From Methylorubrum populi (GTDB taxonomy: Bacteria; Pseudomonadota; Alphaproteobacteria; Rhizobiales; Beijerinckiaceae): a DNA stretch of 64,000 nucleotides. Made by a program: the position numbers and the translations under genes. This document shows positions 27,925 through 35,851 of this stretch, piece after piece. The DNA lies in the NCBI GenBank assembly GCA_020741775.1, contig DYYG01000030.1, forward strand, positions 1 through 64,000, in the 5' to 3' direction. Positions within the stretch are counted from its first letter, which is position 1. Every line of letters begins with the position of its first letter. The notes beneath the pieces were generated by a model that saw only the letters and a program-made list of their open reading frames with translations, did not search any database and was not told the DNA's origin.

Positions 27925-28403
27925 TCAGCCCTTGGTGCGGAGCGAGGAGCGGCCGCCATCGACGCCGATCCCCTGGCCAGTGACATAGGACGCCTCGGCG
28001 CTGACGAGGAAGGCCGCAAGGGCGGCCCCATCCTCCGGCTCGCCGAGTCGCTGGAGCGCGTGCATCGCGGCGATGCCGGAGGCGAGGGCTTGATTGCGGG
28101 TGATGGCCTCCCCCAGGGGAGTCCGGGTCAGGGGGCGACGACATTCATACGAATCGCGGGCGCGAGTTGGATGGTGCCGATGGCGTAGACGAGGCCGCCG
28201 AGGCGGGCCCCCGCCTCCTGCGCCACGCGGGAACATAGACCCGGATCGGTCACGTCGCCTTCGGTGAAGCCGGTCTCGCCGAGTTCGGCGGCGGCGGTCT
28301 CGAGACGCCCCGCATCGCGGCCAACGAGATGAAGCGGCACGCCCCGCGTGCGCAGGGCCCGCGCCATGGCGAGACCGTTGCCACCGGTTCCGCCATCGAT
28401 CAC
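27925..28403 (-). pseudogene. Decayed short-chain dehydrogenase/reductase
   Basis: Remnant of an SDR oxidoreductase with at least two lesions. The 5' part (28403 to about 28130) has the nucleotide site GGTGGNGLAMARALRTRG and runs to LVYAIGTIQLAPA, then jumps straight to IRMNVVAP, which normally lies about 90 residues later. The segment with the catalytic Ser and YxxxK is missing. The frame stops at 28128-28130. The rest (LTRTPLGEAI ... VTGQGIGVDGGRSSL) continues in another frame, consistent with loss of about four bases at the PG codons. No function is expected. Confidence 0.8.
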
Positions 28404-28638
28404 GACACGGTGCAGGAAGCGTCGTCTCCCGGCCCCAGCAAATGCGAGCCGGAGATCGCTGACACAGCTTCGTTCTACCGTCGCAGCCGAGGCAGCAGCG
28501 CTCGGATGACGCGCATTTTGCCAGCATCGTGAAATCGATTAGCTAAGGCTCGGCCGGTCGGCGGGGAGCCGGCAGTCGCTGCATCTGCCCGCGCGGAACG
28601 TCGCAGGGCGTCGACCACGGGACGGGACTTCGCTGCCT
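28404..28638. other. Divergent region between SDR pseudogene and formyltransferase
   Basis: No gene seen. It should hold the formyltransferase promoter. No clear -35/-10 pair was identified. Confidence 0.4.
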
Positions 28639-29505
28639 ATGAAATTCGCTTTCGCCGGCATCGACTTCCTGGGTGGTGTGTTCGACGGGCTGGTCGAGGC
28701 CGGCTGGACGCCGGTGCAGCTGTTCACCCGGCCCTGCGACGGCATCTACGATTTCAACGAGGTCGTGGTGGCCCAGGCGCGGCGCCACCGCATCCCGATC
28801 CAGCTCTCGCGGCTCCTGCCCGGCGATATCGAGCGGCTCGCCAAGGAGCATGGCCGCGACATCGCCCTCGTGGTGGCGGGCTATCCCTGGCTGGTGAAGG
28901 GCTGGCACGGGCGGGTGCGCTACGCCCTGAACTTCCATCCCTCGCCGCTGCCGACGGGGCGGGGCCCCTACCCGCTCTTCAAAGCGATCCTGGATCGCTA
29001 CGAGAGCTGGGGCGTCACGGCCCATGTGCTGGCCGAGCAGGGCTTCGATACCGGCGACATCCTGGCCCAGGATCTCTTTGCCCTGAGCGGCACCGAAACC
29101 CACGAGACCCTGCTCGCCAAATGCCAGATGGCGGGCCGCCGCCTCGCCGTCGGGCCGATCGGGACCGGATTGGCCGAGCGCTGGCGCCGCCCGGAGCCGC
29201 AGGGCGACGGCTCCTATTGGCCGCGGGTGAACGACGCCGACCGCACCCTCGATTTCCGCCAGGATATCGCCGAGGTGCTGCGCCGCATCCGGGCCTTCGG
29301 CAGCATCGAGACCATCGCCCGGCTCGGCGAGGGCCGCATCTTCGTCGCCGCCGCGGAGGGCTGGCAGGAGGCCCACCGCCACGCGCCGGGGGCGGTGGTG
29401 CATCGCCACCGCCGCCACCTCGTCGTCGCCGCCCGCGACGGCTATGTGCAGATCACCCGCTGGAGCCCGGTGCCCCTGGCCGAGGCGGGTCAGATCGGGC
29501 GCTGA
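28639..29505 (+). CDS. Formyltransferase-family protein
   Basis: Cytosolic enzyme of the methionyl-tRNA formyltransferase/ArnA-like fold, 288 residues. The catalytic triad of 10-formyl-THF transferases is visible: N98 and H100 in NFHPSPLPTG, with an Asp in FDTGDIL (D137 or D140). The GRGPYPLFKAIL loop matches this group. The C-terminal region (about 200-285) is an Fmt-C-like domain that begins YWPRVNDADRTLDFRQD. It is not fmt, which normally lies by def. The acceptor, probably an amino sugar or related amine, is unknown. Confidence 0.8.
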   Translation: MKFAFAGIDFLGGVFDGLVEAGWTPVQLFTRPCDGIYDFNEVVVAQARRHRIPIQLSRLLPGDIERLAKEHGRDIALVVAGYPWLVKGWHGRVRYALNFHPSPLPTGRGPYPLFKAILDRYESWGVTAHVLAEQGFDTGDILAQDLFALSGTETHETLLAKCQMAGRRLAVGPIGTGLAERWRRPEPQGDGSYWPRVNDADRTLDFRQDIAEVLRRIRAFGSIETIARLGEGRIFVAAAEGWQEAHRHAPGAVVHRHRRHLVVAARDGYVQITRWSPVPLAEAGQIGR

Positions 29506-29533
29506 TCTCCCCGCCTTCGCATCACGCCACCGA

Positions 29534-30523
29534 TCACTGGCGCCGCCCGAACGAGACCGCATAGGCCTGGACGCGGGCATCGATCAGCGGATCGTCGGAC
29601 ACCTCGATGCCGTCGGTCAGGGCGTTGGGCAGGAAGAGCAACGCCTTCTCGGCGCTGGCACTGTCCGGCACGGCCTTGGTGAGGGTCAGGGTGCCCATCT
29701 CCACCGTCCGACGCTCCTTCGGCCAGGGCTTGGTCGCGTCGTTGGTCGGATCGCCCGGCTCGGCGAGCTGGGCCAGGAAGCGGAAGGCCACCGGCTCCTT
29801 GGCGACGTGGGCGACGATTTCCTCCTGCAGGAAGTTCGCCGGGCGCTTGCCGGCCTCCTCGGGGGTCAGCGTCGCGATGCCGGCCACCGGCTCGACGCGC
29901 CAGCGGAAGGCCTGCCGCTTGCCGGCGGCATCGACGAAGACGAAGGCGTTGACGCCGTTATAGGCCTGCCGGGCGAAGCTCTCGGGCGTGGTGAGCGGGC
30001 CGAGGGCCGCCCCGATCGACGGATGCGCGGCGGCGAATTTTTCCACCGGCTTCGGTGAGGGCACGTCCGGCCCCGATTGCGAGATCGCGACCAGGAGGTC
30101 GCGGAATTCCTCGCCGGTCGCCACGGGAAACTGCGACAGCGAATTGAGCACCATGTCCACCTCGCTGCCATCGGCGAGCTTGAACTTGGCCGAGAGGCCG
30201 TGCGGCCGCGCCTCCTTCGCACCGTCGGCGATCGCCGGCAGGCCCGTGGCATCGGAGAAGCGCACGGTGACCGGCACCGCAGGGCCGGCGAACAGCGACG
30301 CCTTGCTGAGCTTGGCGGCCTCCGGCGTGGGCGTGAAGCTGCCTTGCAGCACCACGCCCTTGGCGTGATTGGCGCGCAGGCCCGGGTGACGGCCCCAGAG
30401 CTTGTTCATGGTGTCGACGGTCTGCTCGGCCGTCGTCGCGTCCTGGGCAAAGCCAGCGCCGGGCCCAGAGAAAACGAGCGCGAGGCCGAGGGCCAAAGCG
30501 TGCGTGCAGGTCTTCGCTTGCAA
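29534..30523 (-). CDS. Catalase-family peroxidase, secreted (SrpA-like)
   Basis: Exported haem peroxidase of the small catalase (SrpA) family, 329 residues. The start is TTG 30523, behind GGAGAGTTCCG, which gives a clean signal peptide (CTHALALGLALVFSGPGAGF, cleavage near FAQ). The distal-site His is probably that of RANHAKG near the N-terminus, with the proximal haem-ligand region near the C-terminus (DPLIDARVQAYAVSF). The mature protein is much smaller than true catalases, which supports peroxidase activity. It lies 28 bases from the formyltransferase end, convergent to it. Confidence 0.83.
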   Translation of the reverse strand: MQAKTCTHALALGLALVFSGPGAGFAQDATTAEQTVDTMNKLWGRHPGLRANHAKGVVLQGSFTPTPEAAKLSKASLFAGPAVPVTVRFSDATGLPAIADGAKEARPHGLSAKFKLADGSEVDMVLNSLSQFPVATGEEFRDLLVAISQSGPDVPSPKPVEKFAAAHPSIGAALGPLTTPESFARQAYNGVNAFVFVDAAGKRQAFRWRVEPVAGIATLTPEEAGKRPANFLQEEIVAHVAKEPVAFRFLAQLAEPGDPTNDATKPWPKERRTVEMGTLTLTKAVPDSASAEKALLFLPNALTDGIEVSDDPLIDARVQAYAVSFGRRQ

Positions 30524-30682
30524 CGGAACTCTCCGTGATCGGTTGGAGCGCCGTCGGCGCCGAGGATGGCGGGGCAGCGATCTGCGGCCAAGCTTGGTGT
30601 CGTTCCAAACAGTTTCAAGATGCCGGGACACTCTGGTGATCGGCGAATTGCCTTGGCAGCGCAGAAATGAGGAGACTGAGCC

Positions 30683-30844
30683 GTGCCGCCGATGCGCCGC
30701 AAAGGTGATCTTCCCGAAAAGACCTGCGCGCAATGCGGCCGCCCCTTCTCGTGGCGCAAGAAGTGGGAGCGCGTCTGGGACGAGGTGCGCTACTGCTCCG
30801 ACCGATGCCGGGCCGAGGCAAAGCGGACGCCGCGCAAGACGTGA
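30683..30844 (+). CDS. DUF2256 zinc-ribbon-like small protein
   Basis: A 53-codon gene. GTG 30683 follows a good GGAG (about 30671-30674), and ATG 30692 is the alternative start. The sequence [20 protein letters not shown] followed by [11 protein letters not shown] is the DUF2256 signature, four cysteines in two CxxC/CxxxC pairs that probably bind zinc, ending in a basic tail. Members often lie near photolyase genes; none is here. The function is unknown. It is divergent from the catalase-like gene. Confidence 0.85.
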   Translation: MPPMRRKGDLPEKTCAQCGRPFSWRKKWERVWDEVRYCSDRCRAEAKRTPRKT

Positions 30845-30885
30845 CGCCGCCGCATACGGCCTCCTGTCCCTGAGCGCAGGCCGTA

Positions 30886-31479
30886 TCAGCCGAAGAGGGC
30901 GTCCGGCGTATCGACGTCGAAAGCCACCGCCGCGTCGGCCGGCCATTCCAGCACGTCGTCGCGTCCCTTCAGGATCTGCCCCGCCCCACGATCGCCGCTG
31001 AGGGTGGCGAGATCGTCGGCGAGGCGGCGCCGGTCGAGCAGCACCGGATTGCCGCGGCGGCCCCCGCTCACCGGCACCACGGCGCAGGGGCGCGGCGCGG
31101 CGCCCGCATAGGCATCGATCAGGGCATCGACATGGGCCGAGCCGATGCGCGGCATGTCGCCGAGCAGGACCACCGCCGCCTCCACCTCCGGCGGGAGGGC
31201 GGCGAGGCCGAGGCGCAGGGATGTGGAGAGGCCGGCAGCGGGATCGGGGTTGTCCACGAGCGTCAGGTCGAGGCCAGCAAGCGCCGCCCGGACGGCGGCG
31301 GCATGGGCGCCGAGCACCGCGACGACGGGGCCGGCGCGGGAGCCGAGGGCCGCCTCGGCGGCGCGTCGCACCATGGGCCGGCCGGCATAGGAGGCGAGCA
31401 TCTTCGGCGCCTGACCGAAACGGGAGCCGAGGCCGGCAGCGAGGATCACCGCGCCGAAACGAGGCTCAGAGGGTGTCAC
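30886..31479 (-). CDS. MocA-like molybdenum cofactor nucleotidyltransferase
   Basis: Nucleotidyltransferase of 197 residues with the GT-A-like fold typical of MobA/MocA: N-terminal FGAVILAAGLGSRFGQAPKM, a metal-binding Asp in LLGDMPRI, and GRRGNPVLLDR. The G(S/T)R and Lys region and the second-half signature resemble MocA, which makes molybdopterin cytosine dinucleotide, more than MobA. Such enzymes act with XdhC to arm Mo-hydroxylases. It overlaps the upstream molybdopterin-binding gene by 14 bases, so the pair are cotranscribed. Confidence 0.8.
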   Translation of the reverse strand: MTPSEPRFGAVILAAGLGSRFGQAPKMLASYAGRPMVRRAAEAALGSRAGPVVAVLGAHAAAVRAALAGLDLTLVDNPDPAAGLSTSLRLGLAALPPEVEAAVVLLGDMPRIGSAHVDALIDAYAGAAPRPCAVVPVSGGRRGNPVLLDRRRLADDLATLSGDRGAGQILKGRDDVLEWPADAAVAFDVDTPDALFG

Positions 31480-32476
31480 GGCCCGACCTCGGCTGACCCC
31501 TGAGCGGAATCTCGGTGAGCAATCCGCCGACGCCGAGACGCACGATGTCGGCCCGTGTCACGGGAAGCCCCGCCAGCAGGCGGTGCAGGACGAAATCGAA
31601 GCCGTTCTCCTTCGGGGAGCGGGCGCAGCCCGGCGCGCCGATCACCGGGACGGAGCCAAGGGCGCCGAGCAGCAGGAGGTTGCCGGGATCGACCGGCATG
31701 CCGAACTGTTCGACCCGCCCCCCCGCCGCCTCCAGCCCGGCGGGGATCACGTCCCGCCGGTCGGCGATGGCCGAGGCGCCGAACACCACGATCAGCTCCG
31801 CTTCCTCTGCGACGAGGCCCGCGATGGCATCGGCGACCGCGCCCGCCTCGTGGCGCGCGCGGGTCTCGGCGGTGATCCCGGCTCCGGCCGGGGCCAGCCG
31901 CTCGCCGAGGACGCGCAGGGTCTTGGCGACGGTGGAGGATTTCAGGCCGGGCAGCAGGGTCGAGACCACGCCGATGCGCTTCAGGCGATAGGGCGCAAGC
32001 CGCATCGGCGGCGCGATGGCGGCCGCGAGCGCCTGCCCGAGCGGCGGCGTCGCCACGGCGTAGGGGATGATCTTGACGGTGGCGACCATCTCACCCGCCG
32101 CGACCGGCCGGAAGGCCGGCAGGGTCGCCACGGTGATCGCCTCGTCGACGGCGTTCACGGCATCGATTCCGGAGGGATCGACGACGAACACGCCGGCGGC
32201 CTCAGCGACGAGGTTGCAGCGGCCGGTAAAGGCCGGCTCCGGCCGCAGCCCCTCCCCCGCGAGTTGGGCCGCGAGGCGGGCCGCCGCTTCGTCCTCGCCG
32301 ACATCGCCGGGATCGAGGCGCACGGCCAGGATTTCGGCGATGCCGGATTGGGCGAGCCGCAGGGCCTCCTCCTCGGCGATCGGCCGGCCCTTCTTCAGGC
32401 TCGCCCCTTCCGCCCGCACCGTATGGGCGGCGATGAGCCCCGCGCTGTCGCGGGTCGCGACGGGTCCGAAGCGCAT
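31466..32476 (-). CDS. Molybdopterin-binding (MoaB/Mog-domain) protein
   Basis: Protein of 336 residues from ATG 32476. An N-terminal unit (about 1-150, start RFGPVATRDSAGLIAAHTVR) is followed by a MoCF-type molybdopterin-binding domain (about 165-330) with IGVVSTLLPGLKSSTV, then the family loop LIVVFGASAIADRRDVIPAG and PVIGAPGCARSPKENGFD. The pattern is that of the conserved alphaproteobacterial molybdopterin-binding partner encoded next to mocA and xdhC. A role in cofactor handling is inferred from context. It is four bases from the xdhC gene before it. Confidence 0.83.
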   Translation of the reverse strand: MRFGPVATRDSAGLIAAHTVRAEGASLKKGRPIAEEEALRLAQSGIAEILAVRLDPGDVGEDEAAARLAAQLAGEGLRPEPAFTGRCNLVAEAAGVFVVDPSGIDAVNAVDEAITVATLPAFRPVAAGEMVATVKIIPYAVATPPLGQALAAAIAPPMRLAPYRLKRIGVVSTLLPGLKSSTVAKTLRVLGERLAPAGAGITAETRARHEAGAVADAIAGLVAEEAELIVVFGASAIADRRDVIPAGLEAAGGRVEQFGMPVDPGNLLLLGALGSVPVIGAPGCARSPKENGFDFVLHRLLAGLPVTRADIVRLGVGGLLTEIPLRGQPRSGRDTL

Positions 32477-32480
32477 CGGT

Positions 32481-33200
32481 TCAGGCCCCGGCCCGCGCGG
32501 CGTCACGGCTTTCGATCCGCTCCTTGCGCAGGGTCGCAATCAGCTGTGCCAGGATCGAGAGCGCGATCTCGGCGGGCGAGACGGCGCCGAGATCGAGCCC
32601 GATCGGCGCGTGGATCCGCCCGATCGCCGCTTCGTCGAAGCCGGCCTCCTTCAGCCGCTCGACGCGGCGGCCATGGGTCTTCCGCGAGCCGAGGGCGCCG
32701 ATATAGGCGCAGTCCGCCCGCAAGGCCGCCACCAGGGCGGGATCGTCGATCTTGGGATCGTGGGTGAGCGCGGCCAAGGCCGTATAGGCATCGAGCGGCC
32801 CGATCTCCTCGAAAGCCTTGTCAGGCCATTGCGCGATCAGCCGCACGCCCGGAAACCGCTCCGGGCTGGCGAAGGCGGTGCGGGGGTCGATCACGGTGAG
32901 GTCGAGGCCGAGTTGCGCCGCCATCGGCGCCAGAGCCTGGGAGATGTGGACGGCTCCGACCACGATGAAGCGCACCGGCGGCAGGTGGACCGCCACGAAG
33001 ACCGGGCGCCCGTCGGGCTGTTCGGCGAGGCCGCTGCGACCGCTGCGCAGCCGCTCGCGCAGCAGCGCCGCCAGCGGGTCGGCGGCGATGTCGGCGGCGC
33101 GCACGAGGCGCTGGCTGCCATCCGCCGGATCGGTGACGATCAGGGCCGCGCGGCGCGCGGCGCGCTCGGCGTTGAGGGCCGACAGGGTGTCGAGGCGCAT
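32481..33200 (-). CDS. XdhC-like protein, C-terminal (Rossmann) half
   Basis: Protein of 239 residues corresponding to the second part of XdhC/CoxI maturation factors: a nucleotide-binding Rossmann unit (RFIVVGAVHISQALAPMA, then GLDLTVIDPRTAFASPERF) and the family blocks TALAALTHDPKIDDPAL and DCAYIGALGSRKTHGRR. In XdhC family members this part helps insert the sulfurated Mo cofactor. The N-terminal XdhC module is in a separate upstream gene. ATG 33200 is well supported by homologous length. Confidence 0.85.
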   Translation of the reverse strand: MRLDTLSALNAERAARRAALIVTDPADGSQRLVRAADIAADPLAALLRERLRSGRSGLAEQPDGRPVFVAVHLPPVRFIVVGAVHISQALAPMAAQLGLDLTVIDPRTAFASPERFPGVRLIAQWPDKAFEEIGPLDAYTALAALTHDPKIDDPALVAALRADCAYIGALGSRKTHGRRVERLKEAGFDEAAIGRIHAPIGLDLGAVSPAEIALSILAQLIATLRKERIESRDAARAGA

Positions 33201-33392
33201 GAGCAGACTCGGAAGAGGAGGAAGGCGGTGTCAGCTTCGGCCGATCCGCTCTCCTCATCCTGCGGTGCCGCGAAGCGGCCTCGACGGAGCATCCAGAGTT
33301 CGCGCGGGATCTGGATGCTCCGTCGAGGCCTGCGCTGCGCGTCGGCACCTCAGGATGAGGAAGGGAAACGGACGATCAATGTCTTCGTTCGC
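33201..33392. other. Gap between the two xdhC genes
   Basis: A 192-base spacer holding repeat copy 2 (33253-33360). No coding sequence is supported. Confidence 0.6.
33253..33360. repeat. Intergenic palindromic repeat, copy 2 of 3
   Basis: A 108-bp element. The left end CCTCATCCTGCGGTGCCGCG and right end GGCACCTCAGGATGAGG are the outer arms; CCTCGACGGAGCATCCAGA and its partner TCTGGATGCTCCGTCGAGG, apart from one base, form the inner arms near 33279-33327. It lies between two xdhC genes on the same strand, the only copy within an apparent operon. Confidence 0.85.
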
Positions 33393-33716
33393 TCATTCGA
33401 TGCGTTCGACGAAGACGCGGATGCGGCCGCCGCAGGAGAGCCCGGCCCGCCACGCGGTCTCGTCGGCCACACCGAATTCCAGGGTGCGGGGGCGCCCGTC
33501 CGCGATTACGTCGAGCGCCTCGGTGATGACTTCGCCCTCGACGCAGCCGCCGGAGACCGATCCGAGGAAGCGGCTGTCGCCGTCGATCAGGAGGTGGCTG
33601 CCGACCGGGCGCGGCGCCGAGCCCCAAGTCTCGATCACGGTGGCGAGGGCGACCAGACGGCCCTCGCGCCGCCAACTCTCGGCCGCGCGCAGGATGTCGT
33701 CCTCGGTGGAGAGCAT
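33393..33716 (-). CDS. XdhC/CoxI N-terminal domain protein
   Basis: Protein of 107 residues from ATG 33716, equal to the first module of XdhC: VALATVIETWGSAPRPVGS, then the family mark GSVSGGCVEGEVITEA and SCGGRIRVFVERIE. This module usually begins a larger two-domain protein; here the second half is the next gene downstream (32481-33200). It is the first gene of a four-gene set for molybdenum-hydroxylase maturation. The enzyme itself is not in the window. Confidence 0.85.
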   Translation of the reverse strand: MLSTEDDILRAAESWRREGRLVALATVIETWGSAPRPVGSHLLIDGDSRFLGSVSGGCVEGEVITEALDVIADGRPRTLEFGVADETAWRAGLSCGGRIRVFVERIE

Positions 33717-33891
33717 GGGCCTGTCCTGAAAGAGTGTGGTCCGTCGCCCCCGACCGTCCCGTGACCGGAAAGTGAGGTGCGCGGGGCGATTCCGCAATGC
33801 GGCGGCCGGATGCGATGACGGGTCCGCTTGCGCCGGGCGCCCGCGGCCTTATCAAGATTCGGTGTGATCTCGATGCCGGGTGGGGTTTCGT

Positions 33892-35013
33892 GTGACGAAG
33901 CGGAGCGCGCTGCCGGCCCTGATCGCCCTGTTGCTCGCCGGCCCGGCCAGCGCCGCCGAGCCGCTGAGGATCGGACTGGCCGCTCCGCTCAGCGGGCCGG
34001 ATGCCGGCTTCGGACAGGGGGCGCGGCTCGGGGCCGAGCAGGCGGTGGCCGAGATCAACCGCGCGGGCGGGGTGATGGGCCGCAAGCTTCAGCTCGTGGT
34101 GCAGGACGACGCCGCCGATCCCAAGCAGGCGATGGCGGTCGCCCGACGCTTCGCCGAGGGCGGGGTGCGATTCGTGATCGGCCATCTCACCTCCGGTGCC
34201 AGCGCGGCGGCGAGCCCGGTCTACGAGGAGGCGGGCATCGTCTCGGTCACGCCCGGCGCGACCTGGGCGCCGCTGACCCGGCGCGGCGCGCGCCTGCTGT
34301 TCCGGCTCGCCGGCAGCGACGCGCAGCAGGGCGCCCTCGGCGGGACGCTGCTGGCCGAGCGGTTCCGCGGCAAGCCGGTGGCGATCATCCACGACAAGAC
34401 CAGCTTCGGCCGGGCGCTGGCCGACGAGGCGGCCCGGGCCCTCAAGGCGCGCGGCGGGCAGGAGCGGCTGTTCGAGGGGGTTTCCCGCGACGATCGCGAG
34501 GTCGCGGGGCTGGTGGCCAAGCTGCGGGCGCTCGGAATCGAGGCCGTGTATTTCGGCGGCCTGTCCGCCCCGGCCGCCGCCCTGATCCGGGCGATGCGCG
34601 AGGCGGGGCTCGGCGCGACGGTGATCGGCAGCGACGGCCTGCTCGACAAGGATTTCCCGCAGACCGCCGGCCCGGGTGCCGAAGGCACGCTGATGACACT
34701 TGGTCCTGCCCCGCCGCGCCTGCCCGAGCCCCGGGGCGCGGCGCGGCCGGCGCGCGGCCCGGAGGCCGAGATGTTCGCGGCGCAGGGTTACGCGGCGGTC
34801 GAGGTCGTGCGCCAGGGGATCGACGGCGCCCGCTCAATCGAGCCCGCGAAGGTCGCCGCCTTCCTGCACGGGGGTGCCCCCTTGCGCACGGTGCTCGGCG
34901 AGATCGCCTTCGATGCGAGCGGCGACCTGACCAAGCCGCCCTTCACCGTCTCCGCCTGGCGCAAGCTTCCGGACGGCCGGCTCGACTTTGCCGGCAACGA
35001 CGTCACGCCGTGA
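33892..35013 (+). CDS. Branched-chain-amino-acid-type ABC transporter substrate-binding protein
   Basis: Periplasmic binding protein of the LivJ/Periplasmic-binding type 1 class, 373 residues from GTG 33892 (GTG 33880 is an alternative). The signal peptide ALPALIALLLAGPASA is clear, and the mature chain starts AEPLRIGLAAPLSG. Typical blocks follow: NRAGGVMGRKLQLVVQDDAA, GHLTSGASAAASPVYEEAG, and TVIGSDGLLDKDF. No Liv permease or ATPase genes adjoin it, so it is an orphan receptor. The ligand could be an amino acid, amide or aromatic acid. Confidence 0.85.
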   Translation: MTKRSALPALIALLLAGPASAAEPLRIGLAAPLSGPDAGFGQGARLGAEQAVAEINRAGGVMGRKLQLVVQDDAADPKQAMAVARRFAEGGVRFVIGHLTSGASAAASPVYEEAGIVSVTPGATWAPLTRRGARLLFRLAGSDAQQGALGGTLLAERFRGKPVAIIHDKTSFGRALADEAARALKARGGQERLFEGVSRDDREVAGLVAKLRALGIEAVYFGGLSAPAAALIRAMREAGLGATVIGSDGLLDKDFPQTAGPGAEGTLMTLGPAPPRLPEPRGAARPARGPEAEMFAAQGYAAVEVVRQGIDGARSIEPAKVAAFLHGGAPLRTVLGEIAFDASGDLTKPPFTVSAWRKLPDGRLDFAGNDVTP

Positions 35014-35322
35014 GGCAGAGGCGGCCGTTTCCCCCTGCCTGTTGACATTAAGCCGTGATCCGCAAGCGGTAATTCTTGCGCGAAAGCCGCCTGACGCTTA
35101 AGTCACAGGCTTGGTGCCCTTCGCGAAACACCCGCCGCGCCGCTTGCCGGCCGGAGGGAGGCCTCCCTGATGCGGGAGTTTCGCGAGAGGCACCCGACGC
35201 CCGGCATCGCTGACGCCTCCCCGAGCGGATCGGCCCCGCAGCGCCGCGCGTTTCGCACGATAGACCGATTTTTTTGATTTTGCCGGTGCCCCCGTGCAGG
35301 CAGCCCGGCCGGAGACAGGTGC
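35014..35322. other. Region upstream of infA
   Basis: The 309 bases have no supported gene. They include a perfect 14-bp palindrome AGGGAGGCCTCCCT (35155-35168) and an AT-rich run ending GATTTTTTTGATTTTG (about 35267-35282) shortly before infA. A TTGACA at 35042-35047 lacks a well-spaced -10. Confidence 0.45.
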
Positions 35323-35601
35323 ATGGCGAAAGAGGAATTGATGCAGTTCGACGGCTTGGTCGTCGAGATCCTGCCGGATGCGCGCTACCGCGTTCAGCTC
35401 GACCAGGGTCACGAGATCGTGGCCTACACTGCCGGCAAGATGAAGAAGAACCGCATCAAGACCCTGGCCGGCGACCGCGTCACCGTCGAGATGTCCCCCT
35501 ACGACCTGGAAAAGGGTCGCCTCGTGTTCCGTCACAAGGACGAGCGTTCGTCCGGTCCCCGCCCGCCGCAGCGCGGCGGCCAGCAGTTCCGCCGTCGCTG
35601 A
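35323..35601 (+). CDS. infA: Translation initiation factor IF-1
   Basis: Small ribosomal-A-site factor of 92 residues, an OB-fold protein. The core [20 protein letters not shown] through [20 protein letters not shown] and [14 protein letters not shown] is near-identical in pattern to bacterial IF-1 (72 residues). The extra C-terminal 20 residues ([17 protein letters not shown]) are basic and Gln/Pro-rich, as often seen in Methylobacterium relatives. It stands alone. Repeat copy 3 begins 38 bases after the stop and may act as a transcript end. Confidence 0.95.
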   Translation: MAKEELMQFDGLVVEILPDARYRVQLDQGHEIVAYTAGKMKKNRIKTLAGDRVTVEMSPYDLEKGRLVFRHKDERSSGPRPPQRGGQQFRRR

Positions 35602-35638
35602 CGGCCCATACGGCCTGTTGAAATGATCCCGCTCGCAA

Positions 35639-35736
35639 CCTCATCCTGAGGTGCCGCGAGAGCGACCTCGAAGAATGCTTCGGGAATCGCGTGGGATCCT
35701 TCGAGGCTTCGCTCCGCTCCGCACCTCAGGATGAGG
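35639..35736. repeat. Intergenic palindromic repeat, copy 3 of 3
   Basis: A 98-bp element with exact 13-base outer arms: CCTCATCCTGAGG (35639-35651) and its reverse complement CCTCAGGATGAGG (35724-35736). Inner arms ACCTCGAAGAATGC / GGATCCTTCGAGG are partly complementary. It follows infA. Confidence 0.85.
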
Positions 35737-35851
35737 ACGCGGAGGGGACGAAGATCAGACTGCGCAGTACACGATGCTTCCGAGTCTCGAAGGCTCGGAA
35801 GAACCGGAGATCGGGCGGCGCCCCGCAGGGCACCGCCAGGTTCAGGAAAAC

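Noticed and set aside
35042..35075. TTGACA with TAATTC as a promoter before infA
   Set aside because: The spacing of 22 bases is too long for a usual sigma-70 promoter.
35639..35736. Palindromic repeats read as a CRISPR array
   Set aside because: Copies are single, far apart, and have no spacers or cas genes.
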